DNA of 43,493 nt from Ectopseudomonas oleovorans (lineage in GTDB: Bacteria; Pseudomonadota; Gammaproteobacteria; Pseudomonadales; Pseudomonadaceae), in contig NZ_QASO01000047.1 in assembly GCF_003052605.1 (NCBI RefSeq), forward strand, positions 1-43,493. Reading direction: 5' to 3'. Positions 1-7,888 of the stretch are shown here, in pieces. The notes beneath the pieces were generated by a model. The model ran no database searches and was not told the DNA's origin. It worked only from the letters and a program-made list of their open reading frames with translations. The translations under genes and the position numbers were made by a program. Every line of letters begins with the position of its first letter. Position 1 is the first letter of the stretch.

Positions 1-1
1 C

Positions 2-163
2 GCCGGGCAGATCGAGGCCGGCATCGTCTGGGTCAACAGCTGGTTCCTGCGCGACCTGCGCACCGCCTTCGGCGGCAGCAAGCAGTCGGGCATCGGGCGC
101 GAAGGGGGTGTGCACTCGCTGGAATTCTACACCGAGCTGAAAAACATCTGTGTGAAACTCTGA
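2..163 (+). CDS. dmpC: 2-hydroxymuconic semialdehyde dehydrogenase, C-terminal 53 residues (cut by window start)
   Basis: Partial gene; only the last 53 codons and the stop are in the window. The visible tail contains the aldehyde dehydrogenase segment VWVNSW, then FGGSKQSGIGREGG and the end ENICVKL-like (KNICVKL). This is the typical C-terminus of XylG/DmpC/NahI-type enzymes. The family oxidises 2-hydroxymuconic semialdehyde to 4-oxalocrotonate with NAD+, opening the oxalocrotonate branch of the meta pathway. The stop lies 10 bp before the hydrolase start, and the order dehydrogenase-hydrolase-hydratase matches dmpCDE, xylGFJ and nahINL. The identification is by tail and context only. Confidence 0.85.
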   Translation, partial: AGQIEAGIVWVNSWFLRDLRTAFGGSKQSGIGREGGVHSLEFYTELKNICVKL

Positions 164-173
164 GGAGCTGGCC

Positions 174-1022
174 ATGAACGCACCGCAGCAAAGCCCTGAA
201 ATCGGTCGCGAAATCCTCGCCGCTGGCTACCGCACCAACCTGCATGATCAGGGCGAAGGCTTCCCGGTTCTGCTGATCCACGGCTCCGGGCCGGGCGTCA
301 CCGCCTGGGCCAACTGGCGCGGGATCATTCCGCAGCTGGCGCAGACGCGCCGGGTGGTCGCTCCGGACATGCTCGGCTTCGGCTACAGCGAACGTCCGGC
401 CGATGGACAATACAGCCAGGCGCGCTGGGTCGAGCATGCCATCGGCGTGCTCGACGCCCTCGGCATCCAGCAGGCCGACATCGTCGGCAACTCGTTCGGC
501 GGCGGGCTGGCGCTGGCACTGGCCATCCGGCATCCCGAGCGGGTGCGCCGGCTGGTGCTGATGGGCAGCGTTGGAGTGAGTTTTCCAATCACGCCGGGCC
601 TGGATGCTGTCTGGGGCTACGAGCCGTCCTTTGCCAGCATGCGCCGGCTGATGGACGTTTTCGCCCACGACCGCACCCTGGTCAACGACGAGCTGGCCGA
701 GCTGCGTTACCAGGCCAGTATCCGCCCCGGCTTTCAGGAGTCGTTCGCCGCGATGTTCCCGCCGCCACGGCAGAACGGAGTCGACGATCTGGCCAGCAAC
801 GAGACCGATATCCGCGCCCTGCCCAACGAAACCCTGGTCATCCACGGCCGCGAGGATCGGATCATCCCGCTGCAGGCTTCGCTGACCCTCGCGCAGTGGA
901 TTCCCAACGCCCAGCTACACGTGTTCGGCCAGTGCGGCCACTGGACCCAGATCGAACACGCCGAGCGTTTCGCCCGCTTGGTCGAGAATTTCCTCGCCGA
1001 GGCCGACGCCCTCCATTCCTGA
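174..1022 (+). CDS. dmpD: 2-hydroxymuconic semialdehyde hydrolase
   Basis: A 282-residue alpha/beta hydrolase. The family (DmpD/XylF/NahN) hydrolyses 2-hydroxymuconic semialdehyde, or its methyl homologues, to 2-hydroxypenta-2,4-dienoate plus formate or acetate. This is the hydrolytic branch of catechol meta-cleavage, in the cytoplasm. The oxyanion motif HGSGPG is at residues 36-41, the nucleophile elbow GNSFGG at 105-110 gives Ser107, and Asp228 (GREDR) and His256 (CGHW) complete the triad. Length is normal. The ATG has a GAGGAG ribosome site 6 bases upstream and follows the dehydrogenase stop by 10 bp. The gene is intact. Confidence 0.95.
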   Translation: MNAPQQSPEIGREILAAGYRTNLHDQGEGFPVLLIHGSGPGVTAWANWRGIIPQLAQTRRVVAPDMLGFGYSERPADGQYSQARWVEHAIGVLDALGIQQADIVGNSFGGGLALALAIRHPERVRRLVLMGSVGVSFPITPGLDAVWGYEPSFASMRRLMDVFAHDRTLVNDELAELRYQASIRPGFQESFAAMFPPPRQNGVDDLASNETDIRALPNETLVIHGREDRIIPLQASLTLAQWIPNAQLHVFGQCGHWTQIEHAERFARLVENFLAEADALHS

Positions 1023-1033
1023 GAGAGACCGAT

Positions 1034-1819
1034 ATGGACAAGACATTGATCAACGAACTCGGCGACGAGCTCTACCAGGCGATGGTCCAGCGCGAGACCG
1101 TCACGCCGCTGACCAGCCGCGGCTTCGACATCAGCGTCGAGGACGCCTACCACATTTCCCTGCGCATGCTGGAACGGCGCCTGGCCGCCGGCGAGCGGGT
1201 GATCGGCAAGAAGATCGGCGTCACCAGCAAGGCCGTGCAGAACATGCTCGGCGTGCACCAGCCGGACTTCGGCTACCTCACCGATGCCATGGTCTACAAC
1301 AGCGGCGAAGCCATGCCGATCAGCGAGAAGCTGATCCAGCCGCGCGCCGAGGGCGAGATCGCCTTCATCCTCAAGAAGGACCTGATGGGGCCGGGCGTGA
1401 CCAACGCCGACGTGCTGGCTGCCACCGAATGCGTGATCCCCTGCTTCGAAGTGGTCGATTCGCGCATCCAGGACTGGAAGATCAAGATCCAGGACACCGT
1501 GGCGGACAACGCCTCCTGCGGGCTGTTCGTGCTCGGCGACCAGGCCGTCTCACCGCGCCAGGTCGATCTGGTCACCTGCGGCATGCTGGTCGAGAAGAAC
1601 GGCCAGCTGCTCTCCACCGGCGCTGGAGCGGCTGCGCTCGGCTCGCCGGTCAATTGCGTGGCCTGGTTGGCCAACACCCTCGGCCACTTCGGCATCGGCC
1701 TGAAGGCCGGCGAAGTGATCCTGTCCGGCTCGCTGGTTCCGCTGGAACCGGTCAAGGCCGGTGATTTCATGCGCGTCGAGATCGGCGGCATCGGCAGCGC
1801 CTCCGTGCGCTTCATCTGA
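1034..1819 (+). CDS. dmpE: 2-oxopent-4-enoate hydratase (2-hydroxypenta-2,4-dienoate hydratase)
   Basis: A 261-residue protein starting [10 protein letters not shown]. The reading frame stays open upstream to 896, but that would overlap the hydrolase gene. The ATG at 1034 lies just after the hydrolase stop, behind a purine-rich GAGAGA, and gives the usual family length. The enzyme (DmpE/XylJ/NahL) adds water to 2-hydroxypenta-2,4-dienoate, giving 4-hydroxy-2-oxovalerate with a divalent metal. The [11 protein letters not shown] segment, the [11 protein letters not shown] metal-site region and the [11 protein letters not shown] region are seen. These are shared with the paralogous decarboxylase DmpH further down the operon; placement next to dmpD and dmpF argues for the hydratase. 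Both enzymes belong to the fumarylacetoacetate-hydrolase-like hydratase/decarboxylase family. Confidence 0.93.
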   Translation: MDKTLINELGDELYQAMVQRETVTPLTSRGFDISVEDAYHISLRMLERRLAAGERVIGKKIGVTSKAVQNMLGVHQPDFGYLTDAMVYNSGEAMPISEKLIQPRAEGEIAFILKKDLMGPGVTNADVLAATECVIPCFEVVDSRIQDWKIKIQDTVADNASCGLFVLGDQAVSPRQVDLVTCGMLVEKNGQLLSTGAGAAALGSPVNCVAWLANTLGHFGIGLKAGEVILSGSLVPLEPVKAGDFMRVEIGGIGSASVRFI

Positions 1820-1833
1820 TCGAGGACAGCCTG

Positions 1834-2757
1834 ATGAACAAGAAACTGAAAGTAGCGATCATAGGCCCGGGCAACATCGGCACAGATCTGGTGATGAAGA
1901 TGCTGCGTTCCGAGTGGATCGAGCCGGTCTGGATGGTCGGCATCGACCCCGAGTCCGATGGCCTCAAGCGCGCCCGCGAGTTCGGCCTGAAGACCACCGC
2001 CGAGGGCGTCGACGGCCTGCTGCCGCACGTGCTCGAGGACGATATCCGCATCGCCTTCGATGCCACCTCCGCCTATGTACACGCCGAGAACAGCCGCAAG
2101 CTCAACGAGCTGGGCGTGCTGATGGTCGACCTGACCCCGGCCGCCATCGGCCCGTACTGCGTGCCGCCGGTGAACCTCAAGCAGCATGTCGGCACGCTGG
2201 AAATGAACGTCAACATGGTCACCTGTGGTGGCCAGGCCACCATCCCGATGGTCGCCGCGGTATCGCGCGTGCAGCCGGTGGCCTACGGCGAGATCGTCGC
2301 CACCGTGTCCTCGCGCTCCATCGGCCCGGGCACCCGCAAGAACATCGACGAGTTCACCCGCACCACCGCCGGCGCCATCGAGCAGGTCGGCGGGGCCAAG
2401 GAAGGCAAGGCGATCATCGTCGTCAACCCGGCCGAGCCGCCGCTGATGATGCGCGACACCATCCACTGCCTGACCGAAACCGAACCGGACCAGGATGCGA
2501 TCACCGCATCGGTCCACGCGATGATCGCCGAGGTGCAGAAGTACGTGCCCGGCTACCGGCTGAAGAATGGCCCGGTATTCGACGGCAACCGCGTCTCGAT
2601 CTTCATGGAGGTCGAGGGCCTGGGCGACTACCTGCCCAAGTACGCCGGCAACCTCGACATCATGACCGCCGCCGCCCTGCGCACCGGCGAGATGTTCGCC
2701 GAGGAAATCGCCAGCGGCACCATTCAACTGCCACGTCGTGAAGCGGCACTGGCCTAA
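1834..2757 (+). CDS. dmpF: Acetaldehyde dehydrogenase (CoA-acylating)
   Basis: A 307-residue protein converting acetaldehyde, NAD+ and CoA to acetyl-CoA. In this family it works as a complex with the aldolase encoded next (DmpFG), which channels acetaldehyde between active sites. The Rossmann dinucleotide loop GPGNIG is at residues 11-16. The presumed catalytic cysteine is Cys131 in [10 protein letters not shown], equivalent to Cys132 of the characterised DmpF. The start ATG follows the hydratase stop by 14 bp with GAGGA upstream. Length and termini are normal, and no lesions are seen. Confidence 0.95.
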   Translation: MNKKLKVAIIGPGNIGTDLVMKMLRSEWIEPVWMVGIDPESDGLKRAREFGLKTTAEGVDGLLPHVLEDDIRIAFDATSAYVHAENSRKLNELGVLMVDLTPAAIGPYCVPPVNLKQHVGTLEMNVNMVTCGGQATIPMVAAVSRVQPVAYGEIVATVSSRSIGPGTRKNIDEFTRTTAGAIEQVGGAKEGKAIIVVNPAEPPLMMRDTIHCLTETEPDQDAITASVHAMIAEVQKYVPGYRLKNGPVFDGNRVSIFMEVEGLGDYLPKYAGNLDIMTAAALRTGEMFAEEIASGTIQLPRREAALA

Positions 2758-2769
2758 AGGAGTCGCACC

Positions 2770-3810
2770 ATGAATCTGCAAGGCAAGAACGTCACCCTGC
2801 ACGACATGAGCCTGCGCGACGGCATGCACGCCAAGCGCCACCAGATCAGCCTCGAGCAGATGATCGCGGTCGCCACCGGCCTCGACGCCGCCGGCATGCC
2901 ACTGATCGAGATCACCCACGGCGACGGCCTCGGCGGTCGCTCGATCAACTACGGTTTCCCCGCGCACAGCGACGAGGAATACCTGCGTGCGGTGATCCCG
3001 CGCCTCAAGCAGGCCAAGGTATCCGCCCTGCTGCTGCCGGGCATCGGCACGGTCGACCACCTGAAGATGGCGCTCGACTGTGGCGTCTCCACCATTCGAG
3101 TGGCCACGCATTGCACCGAGGCCGATGTCTCCGAGCAGCACATCGGCATGTCGCGCAAGCTGGGCGCCGATACCGTCGGCTTCCTGATGATGGCGCACAT
3201 GATCAGCGCCGAAAAAGTGCTGGAGCAGGCGCGGCTGATGGAAAGCTACGGCGCCAACTGCATCTATTGCACCGACTCCGCCGGCTACATGCTGCCCGAT
3301 GAAGTCAGCGAGAAGATCGGCCTGCTGCGCGCCGAGCTGAACCCGGCCACCGAGATCGGCTTCCACGGTCACCACAACATGGGCATGGCCATCGCCAACT
3401 CGCTGGCGGCCATCGAGGCCGGCGCCTCGCGCATCGACGGCTCGGTCGCAGGGCTAGGCGCGGGTGCCGGCAACACCCCGCTGGAAGTCTTCGTCGCGGT
3501 GTGCAAGCGCATGGGCGTGGAAACCGGCATCGACCTCTACAAGATCATGGATGTGGCCGAAGACCTCGTCGTGCCGATGATGGACCAGCCGATCCGCGTC
3601 GACCGCGATGCGCTGACCCTGGGCTATGCCGGCGTATACAGCTCATTCCTGCTGTTCGCCCAGCGCGCCGAGAAGAAATACGGCGTGCCGGCCCGCGACA
3701 TTCTGGTCGAGCTGGGGCGCCGCGGCACCGTCGGTGGCCAGGAAGACATGATCGAAGACCTCGCCCTGGATATGTCCCGGGCCCGCCAGAACCAGAAGGT
3801 GAGCGCATGA
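2770..3810 (+). CDS. dmpG: 4-hydroxy-2-oxovalerate aldolase
   Basis: A 346-residue metal-dependent (Mn2+ in the family) class II aldolase that splits 4-hydroxy-2-oxovalerate into pyruvate and acetaldehyde, passing the aldehyde to DmpF. The N-terminal SLRDGMH gives Arg16, Asp17 and His20. The metal-ligand motif GFHGHHN has His199 and His201 on the TIM barrel, followed by the C-terminal helical domain that contacts the dehydrogenase. An AAGGAG site straddles the dmpF stop codon and sits 7 bp before this ATG. The stop overlaps the dmpH start (ATGA). Confidence 0.95.
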   Translation: MNLQGKNVTLHDMSLRDGMHAKRHQISLEQMIAVATGLDAAGMPLIEITHGDGLGGRSINYGFPAHSDEEYLRAVIPRLKQAKVSALLLPGIGTVDHLKMALDCGVSTIRVATHCTEADVSEQHIGMSRKLGADTVGFLMMAHMISAEKVLEQARLMESYGANCIYCTDSAGYMLPDEVSEKIGLLRAELNPATEIGFHGHHNMGMAIANSLAAIEAGASRIDGSVAGLGAGAGNTPLEVFVAVCKRMGVETGIDLYKIMDVAEDLVVPMMDQPIRVDRDALTLGYAGVYSSFLLFAQRAEKKYGVPARDILVELGRRGTVGGQEDMIEDLALDMSRARQNQKVSA

Positions 3811-4601
3811 ACCGTACCCTCAACCGCGAGCAGGTGCTGGCCCTGGCCGAGCACATCGAGAACGCCGAATTGCAGGCCCATGACATCCACAAGGTCACCA
3901 ACGACTATCCCGAGATGACCTTCGCCGATGCCTACGACATCCAGTGGGAAATCCGCCGGCGCAAGGAGGAGCGCGGCAACAAGATCGTCGGCCTGAAGAT
4001 GGGCCTGACCTCATGGGCGAAGATGGCACAGATGGGCGTGGAGACGCCGATCTACGGCTTTCTCGCCGACTACTTCAGCGTGCCCGACGGCGGCACGGTG
4101 GACTGTTCCAAGCTGATCCACCCCAAGATCGAGGCGGAAATCGCGGTGGTCACCAAGGCACCGCTGGTCGGGCCTGGTTGCCATATCGGCGACGTGATCG
4201 CCGCGGTCGACTACGTGATCCCCACCGTCGAGGTAATCGACTCGCGCTATGAGAATTTCAAGTTCGACCTGATCAGCGTGGTGGCCGACAACGCCTCGTC
4301 GACCCGCTACATCACCGGAGGCCGCATGGCCAACCTCGAGGAGGTCGACCTGCGCACTCTCGGCGTGGTGATGGAGAAGAACGGCGAGGTGGTGGAACTT
4401 GGTGCCGGCGCCGCAGTGCTCGGCCATCCGCTGTCCAGCGTGGCCATGCTGGCCAACCTGCTGGCAGAGCGCGACGAACACATACCGGCCGGCACCTTCA
4501 TCATGACTGGCGGCATCACCGCCGCCGTCGCAGTAGCGCCGGGCGACAACATCACCGTGCGCTACCAGGGGCTTGGCAGCGTCTCCGCGCGCTTCGTCTG
4601 A
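3807..4601 (+). CDS. dmpH: 4-oxalocrotonate decarboxylase (2-oxo-3-hexenedioate decarboxylase)
   Basis: A 264-residue protein starting [10 protein letters not shown]. The frame is open far upstream, but that part overlaps the aldolase gene. The ATG at 3807 shares an ATGA overlap with the aldolase stop, so translation is probably coupled. The enzyme (DmpH/XylI/NahK) decarboxylates the keto form of 4-oxalocrotonate to 2-hydroxypenta-2,4-dienoate and in the family forms a complex with the hydratase. It is a paralogue of dmpE in this operon, with matching [16 protein letters not shown] and [11 protein letters not shown] segments. Confidence 0.93.
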   Translation: MNRTLNREQVLALAEHIENAELQAHDIHKVTNDYPEMTFADAYDIQWEIRRRKEERGNKIVGLKMGLTSWAKMAQMGVETPIYGFLADYFSVPDGGTVDCSKLIHPKIEAEIAVVTKAPLVGPGCHIGDVIAAVDYVIPTVEVIDSRYENFKFDLISVVADNASSTRYITGGRMANLEEVDLRTLGVVMEKNGEVVELGAGAAVLGHPLSSVAMLANLLAERDEHIPAGTFIMTGGITAAVAVAPGDNITVRYQGLGSVSARFV

Positions 4602-4608
4602 GCCATCC

Positions 4609-4629
4609 GGCCGCCCTGCCCGGGCGGCC
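4609..4629 (+). terminator. Strong GC hairpin between decarboxylase and tautomerase genes
   Basis: A perfect 8-bp stem, GGCCGCCC paired with GGGCGGCC around a 5-base loop, lies 7 bases after the dmpH stop and is followed by TCTTCTTC. It resembles a weak intrinsic terminator or an RNA-stabilising hairpin. Because dmpI follows in the same direction with its own AGGAGG site, partial attenuation or processing inside the operon is the likely role. The role is inferred; the stem itself is seen directly. Confidence 0.5.
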
Positions 4630-4649
4630 TCTTCTTCAGGAGGCACACC

Positions 4650-4841
4650 ATGCCTATTGCCCAGATCCACATCCTTGAAGGCCGCAGCGACGAGCAGAAG
4701 GAAACCCTCATTCGCGAAGTCAGCGAGGCCATCTCGCGCTCCCTGGATGCGCCGCTGACCAGCGTGCGAGTGATTATAACCGAGATGCCCAAAGGCCACT
4801 TCGGCATCGGCGGCGAAAGCGCCAAGGCCATTGGTCGATGA
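4650..4841 (+). CDS. dmpI: 4-oxalocrotonate tautomerase
   Basis: A 63-residue protein, 62 after Met removal, of the 4-OT family. It isomerises the enol (2-hydroxymuconate) to the keto form that the decarboxylase uses, and acts as a hexamer in the cytoplasm. The mature protein begins with Pro1, the catalytic base; Arg11, Arg39 and Phe50 of the family are all present in the expected places (counting from Pro1). An AGGAGG site lies 7 bp before the ATG. A strong hairpin separates it from dmpH, so its dosage may differ from the rest of the operon. Confidence 0.95.
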   Translation: MPIAQIHILEGRSDEQKETLIREVSEAISRSLDAPLTSVRVIITEMPKGHFGIGGESAKAIGR

Positions 4842-4871
4842 ACCTGCCTCCTCCTGCACAGAGTCCGGCAC

Positions 4872-5312
4872 ATGAGAACAACGAATCAACGCTCGCTGCA
4901 CTGGGAAGCCGCCTATGCCGCCACCCGTGCGGCCGTGGCACATGCAGAGAAGCTAGGCGTGCGCATTAACGTCTGCGTGGTTGACCACTCCGGCCTGCCG
5001 TTGGCCTATCTCCGCATGAACGGCGCCTTTCTACATTCACGGGAAATTGCCGAAGACAAGGCATACACCGCCGTGAGCTTCGGCTTCTCCACCCGCGACT
5101 GGCTCGACGTGCTGGGTGACAACCCGCGCCTGCGCATCGGCCTGCCAAGACGCGAGCGGCTGGTGGTGTTCGGCGGGGGCCTGCCGATCCTGCTCGATGG
5201 TGAATGCATCGGCGGCATCGGCGTCTCTGGGGCCGACGAGGGGCAGGACGAAGCCTGCGCGGCAGCGGGCTTGGCGGCCATAGGGCATCATGAGGCATCC
5301 AGTTTGGGGTAG
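4872..5312 (+). CDS. GlcG/HbpS-like (DUF336) protein at the end of the meta operon
   Basis: A 146-residue protein of the GlcG/HbpS family. Members occur at the ends of some aromatic-degradation operons (nahX-type genes), and some members bind haem or cobalamin. The function here is not established. The typical segments are RINVCVVDHSGLPLAYLRM at residues 31-49, the REIAEDKAYTAVSF helix and the GGGLPILLDGECIGGIGVSGA core. The start has no strong ribosome site, but it follows dmpI by 30 bp. The last residues (HHEASSLG) seem to come from joined downstream DNA: the expected family end is around LAAIG. The native C-terminus was therefore probably swapped when the ISL3-containing DNA joined. Confidence 0.75.
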   Translation: MRTTNQRSLHWEAAYAATRAAVAHAEKLGVRINVCVVDHSGLPLAYLRMNGAFLHSREIAEDKAYTAVSFGFSTRDWLDVLGDNPRLRIGLPRRERLVVFGGGLPILLDGECIGGIGVSGADEGQDEACAAAGLAAIGHHEASSLG

Positions 5313-5437
5313 AGGCAGATTTTGACTTTCGCGCCCGAACGCATCATGCGGCTGGCTTCCAGAAGGGAAATCAGCAGCATTGATTGGCCTTCTGATCTCT
5401 TTAGGCGGTTTCGGTAATAAGCGGAGCGAGAAACAGA
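5313..5437. other. Short unassigned stretch between the operon and the ISL3 remnant
   Basis: 125 bp with no gene that I can support. On the - strand there is a small open frame ending KVKICLYPKLDAS that overlaps the end of the GlcG-like gene; it matches nothing I recognise. It is probably debris of the mobile element that joined the operon end. An identical stretch is at 38057-38181. Confidence 0.4.
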
Positions 5438-6083
5438 TCAGCCGATGGATGCTAGGTCGGCAAGCCCGTTCAGTTTGGCGGTGGCAGATAGACCGTGGGC
5501 CAATGGCTGGTTGGCGGCGAGCAATTCCTGCAACTGCACGGCTTGGCCGCCCTTGAGGTGCTCAGCGTTGCGCAGCAGCAGCCAGCGGCTGCGCTTGACC
5601 ACCTTGCGCGCTGGTTTGTTATCGCGCAAGGTGGTTGGCCTGGTCGACGCGGATACGGTCGATCACCTCACGACCGTAGCGCGCCACCCCATGGAACAGG
5701 TCGTACACCACTTCGGCTTGAGGGCAGTGCCGCTTCACTTCCAGGTCGAAAGCGGTGTTCATGTCCATGGCGACCGCCTCGATATGCCGGCAGTGCTCAC
5801 CGAGCCACTCGAAGAATGGGCGAATCGCCTGGCGGCTGCATAGCGACAGCAGGGTGTGGGGGTTGGGATGTTTAGCGACTGCCAATCTACCCACTTCCTC
5901 GCCTGTTACTAATGAGGAACAAAGTATCCGAACATCGCAATAATATTCGCGGTATTGTCTGACATCATAAAAACACAAAAGCATCAGCGTGTTATGGGTT
6001 TCACGGATACTTATCGGAAAACTTTTTGACTGTCCGGATACAAAATTTCGGGTTAGTAACTCGCTCTTTCCCCAGAATCCGCG
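5438..6083 (-). pseudogene. ISL3-family transposase remnant, internally deleted and frameshifted (left copy)
   Basis: 5619-5838 encodes, on the - strand, transposase residues from RQAIRPFFEWLGEHCRH through FDLEVKRHCPQAEVVYDLFH, with the ISL3-type DMNTAFD. A one-base insertion then gives a stop after ANHLAR; the next frame (5438-5629) carries RDNKPARKVVKRSRWLLLRN. A further shift and truncation remove the C-terminus. Upstream, 5839-5904 matches the start-codon end of the right-hand copy (37047-37115) with a few mismatches, then jumps across about 545 bp to residue RQAIRPF. The element end CGCGGATTCTGGGGAAAGAGCG recurs at 6062-6083. A 156-bp insert (5905-6060) splits the end region. It cannot encode a working enzyme. 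Confidence 0.8.
5905..6060. mobile_element. 156-bp non-coding element with 30-bp imperfect terminal inverted repeats
   Basis: The ends read GTTACTAATGAGG...GTATCCGAACA inward from 5905 and GTTACTAACCCG...GTATCCGGACA inward from 6060. 21 of 30 positions match. A third CGGATAC box lies inside at 6004-6010. The related right-hand ISL3 end (around 37038-37050) lacks the insert and has only GTTGAC at this point. It is AT-richer than its surroundings and encodes nothing. It may be a MITE or a tyrosine-recombinase-type recombination site; no enzyme for it is present in the window. Confidence 0.55.
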
Positions 6084-6128
6084 GCCGCCCATTATAAAGG
6101 CTGGACACGCTGGCCGTTCCATAAACTG

Positions 6129-6144
6129 GAAGAGGAGTCTCTTC
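6129..6144 (+). promoter_or_regulatory. Hairpin enclosing the ribosome-binding site of the FAD oxidase
   Basis: GAAGAG and CTCTTC pair perfectly (6 bp) around GAGT, ending directly against the ATG at 6145. The Shine-Dalgarno AGAGGAG lies in the 5' arm and loop, so folding would hide it. This could act as a simple translational brake. Inference from the sequence only. Confidence 0.35.
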
Positions 6145-7575
6145 ATGAACATCACTGCATCGGAACCGGCGTCCGGGCCCTGGAACCCTAAACGAATTCT
6201 GGCCGCGCTGCGCGCCGACGCCAGCATCGGCGAAGTGCTGGCGGGCGCCGACATCGAGGCCCGGTACCTGAACGACTGGAGCGGCGAGGAAGGCGGCAGG
6301 CCGCTGGCCTTGGTGCGCCCGCACGACACCGCCGAAATTGCGCGCGTGATGGCATTATGCCATGCAGGACGCTGCCCGGTGGTGCCGCAGGGCGGGCTGA
6401 CCGGCCTGGCCGGCGGTGCCACGCCGATAGAAGGCTGCGTGCTCGTTTCACTGGAGCGCATGTCCGGCGTGGTCGAACTGGACCCTGCCTCAGCCACCAT
6501 GACCGTGCTGGCCGGCACGCCGCTGCAGGTCGTTCAGGAAGCCGCGCAGGCGGCGGGCTTTCTGTTCGCGCTGGACTTGGGCGCGCGCGGCTCATGCCAG
6601 ATCGGCGGCAACATCGCCACCAATGCGGGCGGCAACCGCGTGATCCGCTACGGCATGGCGCGCGACCTGGTGCTGGGACTGGAAGCCGTGCTGCCCGACG
6701 GAACCGTGCTGTCCATGATGAACAAGATGGTCAAGAACAATGCCGGCCCCGATCTGAAGCATCTGTTCATCGGCACCGAGGGCACGCTGGGCATCATCAC
6801 GCAGGCCGTGCTCCGCCTGCATCCGGGCGTCTCGGGCGCCAATACCGCGTTGGTAGCCGCGCCCGATTTCGGCTCGGCCATCAAGCTGCTGCGCCATGCG
6901 CAGCACCTCCTGGGCGGCCGGGTCAGCGCATTCGAGATGATGTGGCAGGACTACTATGCCGCGGCCACAACCGCCGGCGGCATCGCCGCGCCGCTGCCGG
7001 CCACGTATCCACTATACGTGCTGCTGGACCTGCAGGCGGCCGCACCCGAAGAGGATGCGGCGCGCTTCGAGGCGATGTTGGAACACGCGCTGGCCGAAGG
7101 CTGGATCGCCGACGCCGCCGTGGCCCAATCTCACACGCAGACCCAAGCCTTCTGGGAACTGCGCGATGCCATCTCCGAGATGCTGCGCACCTTCGCGCCC
7201 ACCATCAACTTCGACGTGTCCGCGCCCATCTCGGGCATCGAGGAATGCGTGGCCCGGATGCGCGAGGCGCTGGCGCGCGATTTCCCCGGCGTTCGGGCGA
7301 TCTACTTCGGCCACGTCGGCGACGGCAACGTGCATATCGTGGTGGGTTCGCTGCCGACTGACGACCGCAAGACCGAACAGCGCATCGAGGCCGCATTCTA
7401 CGCTATCGTGCGCAGCCTGTCGGGATCGGTCTCGGCCGAGCACGGCATTGGGCTGCACAAGCGGCCGTGGTTGCACTACAGCCGCAATCCGGCGGAGCTG
7501 TCCTTGATCGCGACGGTGAAGCGCGCGCTCGATCCGCACGGGATCATGAATCCGGGGAAGATTCTGGCGTCTTGA
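6145..7575 (+). CDS. FAD-binding oxidase, GlcD / D-2-hydroxyacid dehydrogenase type
   Basis: A 476-residue flavoprotein of the vanillyl-alcohol-oxidase fold: PCMH FAD-binding domain followed by the FAD-oxidase C-terminal domain. Motifs are PVVPQGGLTGLAGG at 79-91, the FAD pyrophosphate region CQIGGNIATNAGG at 151-163, IGTEGTLGIIT at 209-219, GHVGDGNVH at 389-397 (family metal/substrate histidines), EHGIG at 432-436 and DPHGIMNPGKIL at the end. Relatives oxidise D-lactate, glycolate or D-2-hydroxyglutarate; the substrate here cannot be named. The ATG at 6145 was chosen over upstream in-frame starts because of AGAGGAG at 6131-6137 and because the upstream part runs through repeat DNA. It stands alone between mobile remnants, with a terminator about 190 bp downstream. 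Confidence 0.85.
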   Translation: MNITASEPASGPWNPKRILAALRADASIGEVLAGADIEARYLNDWSGEEGGRPLALVRPHDTAEIARVMALCHAGRCPVVPQGGLTGLAGGATPIEGCVLVSLERMSGVVELDPASATMTVLAGTPLQVVQEAAQAAGFLFALDLGARGSCQIGGNIATNAGGNRVIRYGMARDLVLGLEAVLPDGTVLSMMNKMVKNNAGPDLKHLFIGTEGTLGIITQAVLRLHPGVSGANTALVAAPDFGSAIKLLRHAQHLLGGRVSAFEMMWQDYYAAATTAGGIAAPLPATYPLYVLLDLQAAAPEEDAARFEAMLEHALAEGWIADAAVAQSHTQTQAFWELRDAISEMLRTFAPTINFDVSAPISGIEECVARMREALARDFPGVRAIYFGHVGDGNVHIVVGSLPTDDRKTEQRIEAAFYAIVRSLSGSVSAEHGIGLHKRPWLHYSRNPAELSLIATVKRALDPHGIMNPGKILAS

Positions 7576-7888
7576 GTGGGGGTGGTGGCGGCGGTCGCCG
7601 CCTGATGGGTGCTGCAAGAGATTTTTTTGAAGAAAAAATTTACGGTCACCCCGTTTCTGCAATACTGACCAGCGATGATTCTATGGCTTGCGTAAATCTA
7701 TCCGGCGCCTCGTTTGGGCTGCCTCGCGCCACGATGAGAGTCGCGCCTGGTGATCCTGACAAGCCGGCGGCTTCGAAAGCCGTTTTTTATGTCAGGTTCT
7801 TCACCAAGCCGGTGGCCGTTCACGTCATCGGTTGTTCAGCATCGCAAAACCTGGAAGGGTGTTCCGTGGTACAGCTGTAATGGCCGGA
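7576..7888. other. Intergenic stretch between the FAD oxidase and an IS110 remnant
   Basis: 313 bp. Apart from a terminator hairpin at 7768-7788 I see no supported gene. A short + frame around 7733-7880 reads MRVAPGDPDKPAASK but crosses the terminator and looks accidental. The right part probably includes the left end of the IS110-family element. Confidence 0.4.
7768..7788 (+). terminator. Intrinsic terminator downstream of the FAD oxidase
   Basis: CGGCTT pairs with AAGCCG (6 bp) around CGA and is followed directly by six T residues. This is a classic rho-independent form on the + strand, about 190 bp after the oxidase stop, with no other + strand gene in between. Confidence 0.7.

Larger units (their letters stand above)
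1..5838. repeat. Left arm of a 5,838-bp perfect inverted repeat
   Basis: This arm is the reverse complement of 37656-43493, with position x pairing with 43494-x. Every gene in it recurs with an identical protein in the right arm. The match stops inside an ISL3 transposase: the last paired base is 5838, and 5839 (c) no longer pairs with 37655 (a). The outer limit coincides with the window edge, so the true repeat may be longer. It holds the distal meta-cleavage operon and the 3' part of a transposase pseudogene. Confidence 0.93.

Noticed and set aside
1294..3375. 693-codon open frame on the - strand through the hydratase, dehydrogenase and aldolase genes (and its mirror at 40119-42200)
   Set aside because: Antisense shadow of GC-rich coding DNA: His/Asp/Val-rich composition without family motifs, opposite well-supported enzymes.
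5438..5629. Small 63-residue protein (MRDNKPARKVVKRSRW) considered as a separate gene or antitoxin
   Set aside because: It is the out-of-frame continuation of the ISL3 transposase after a one-base insertion.
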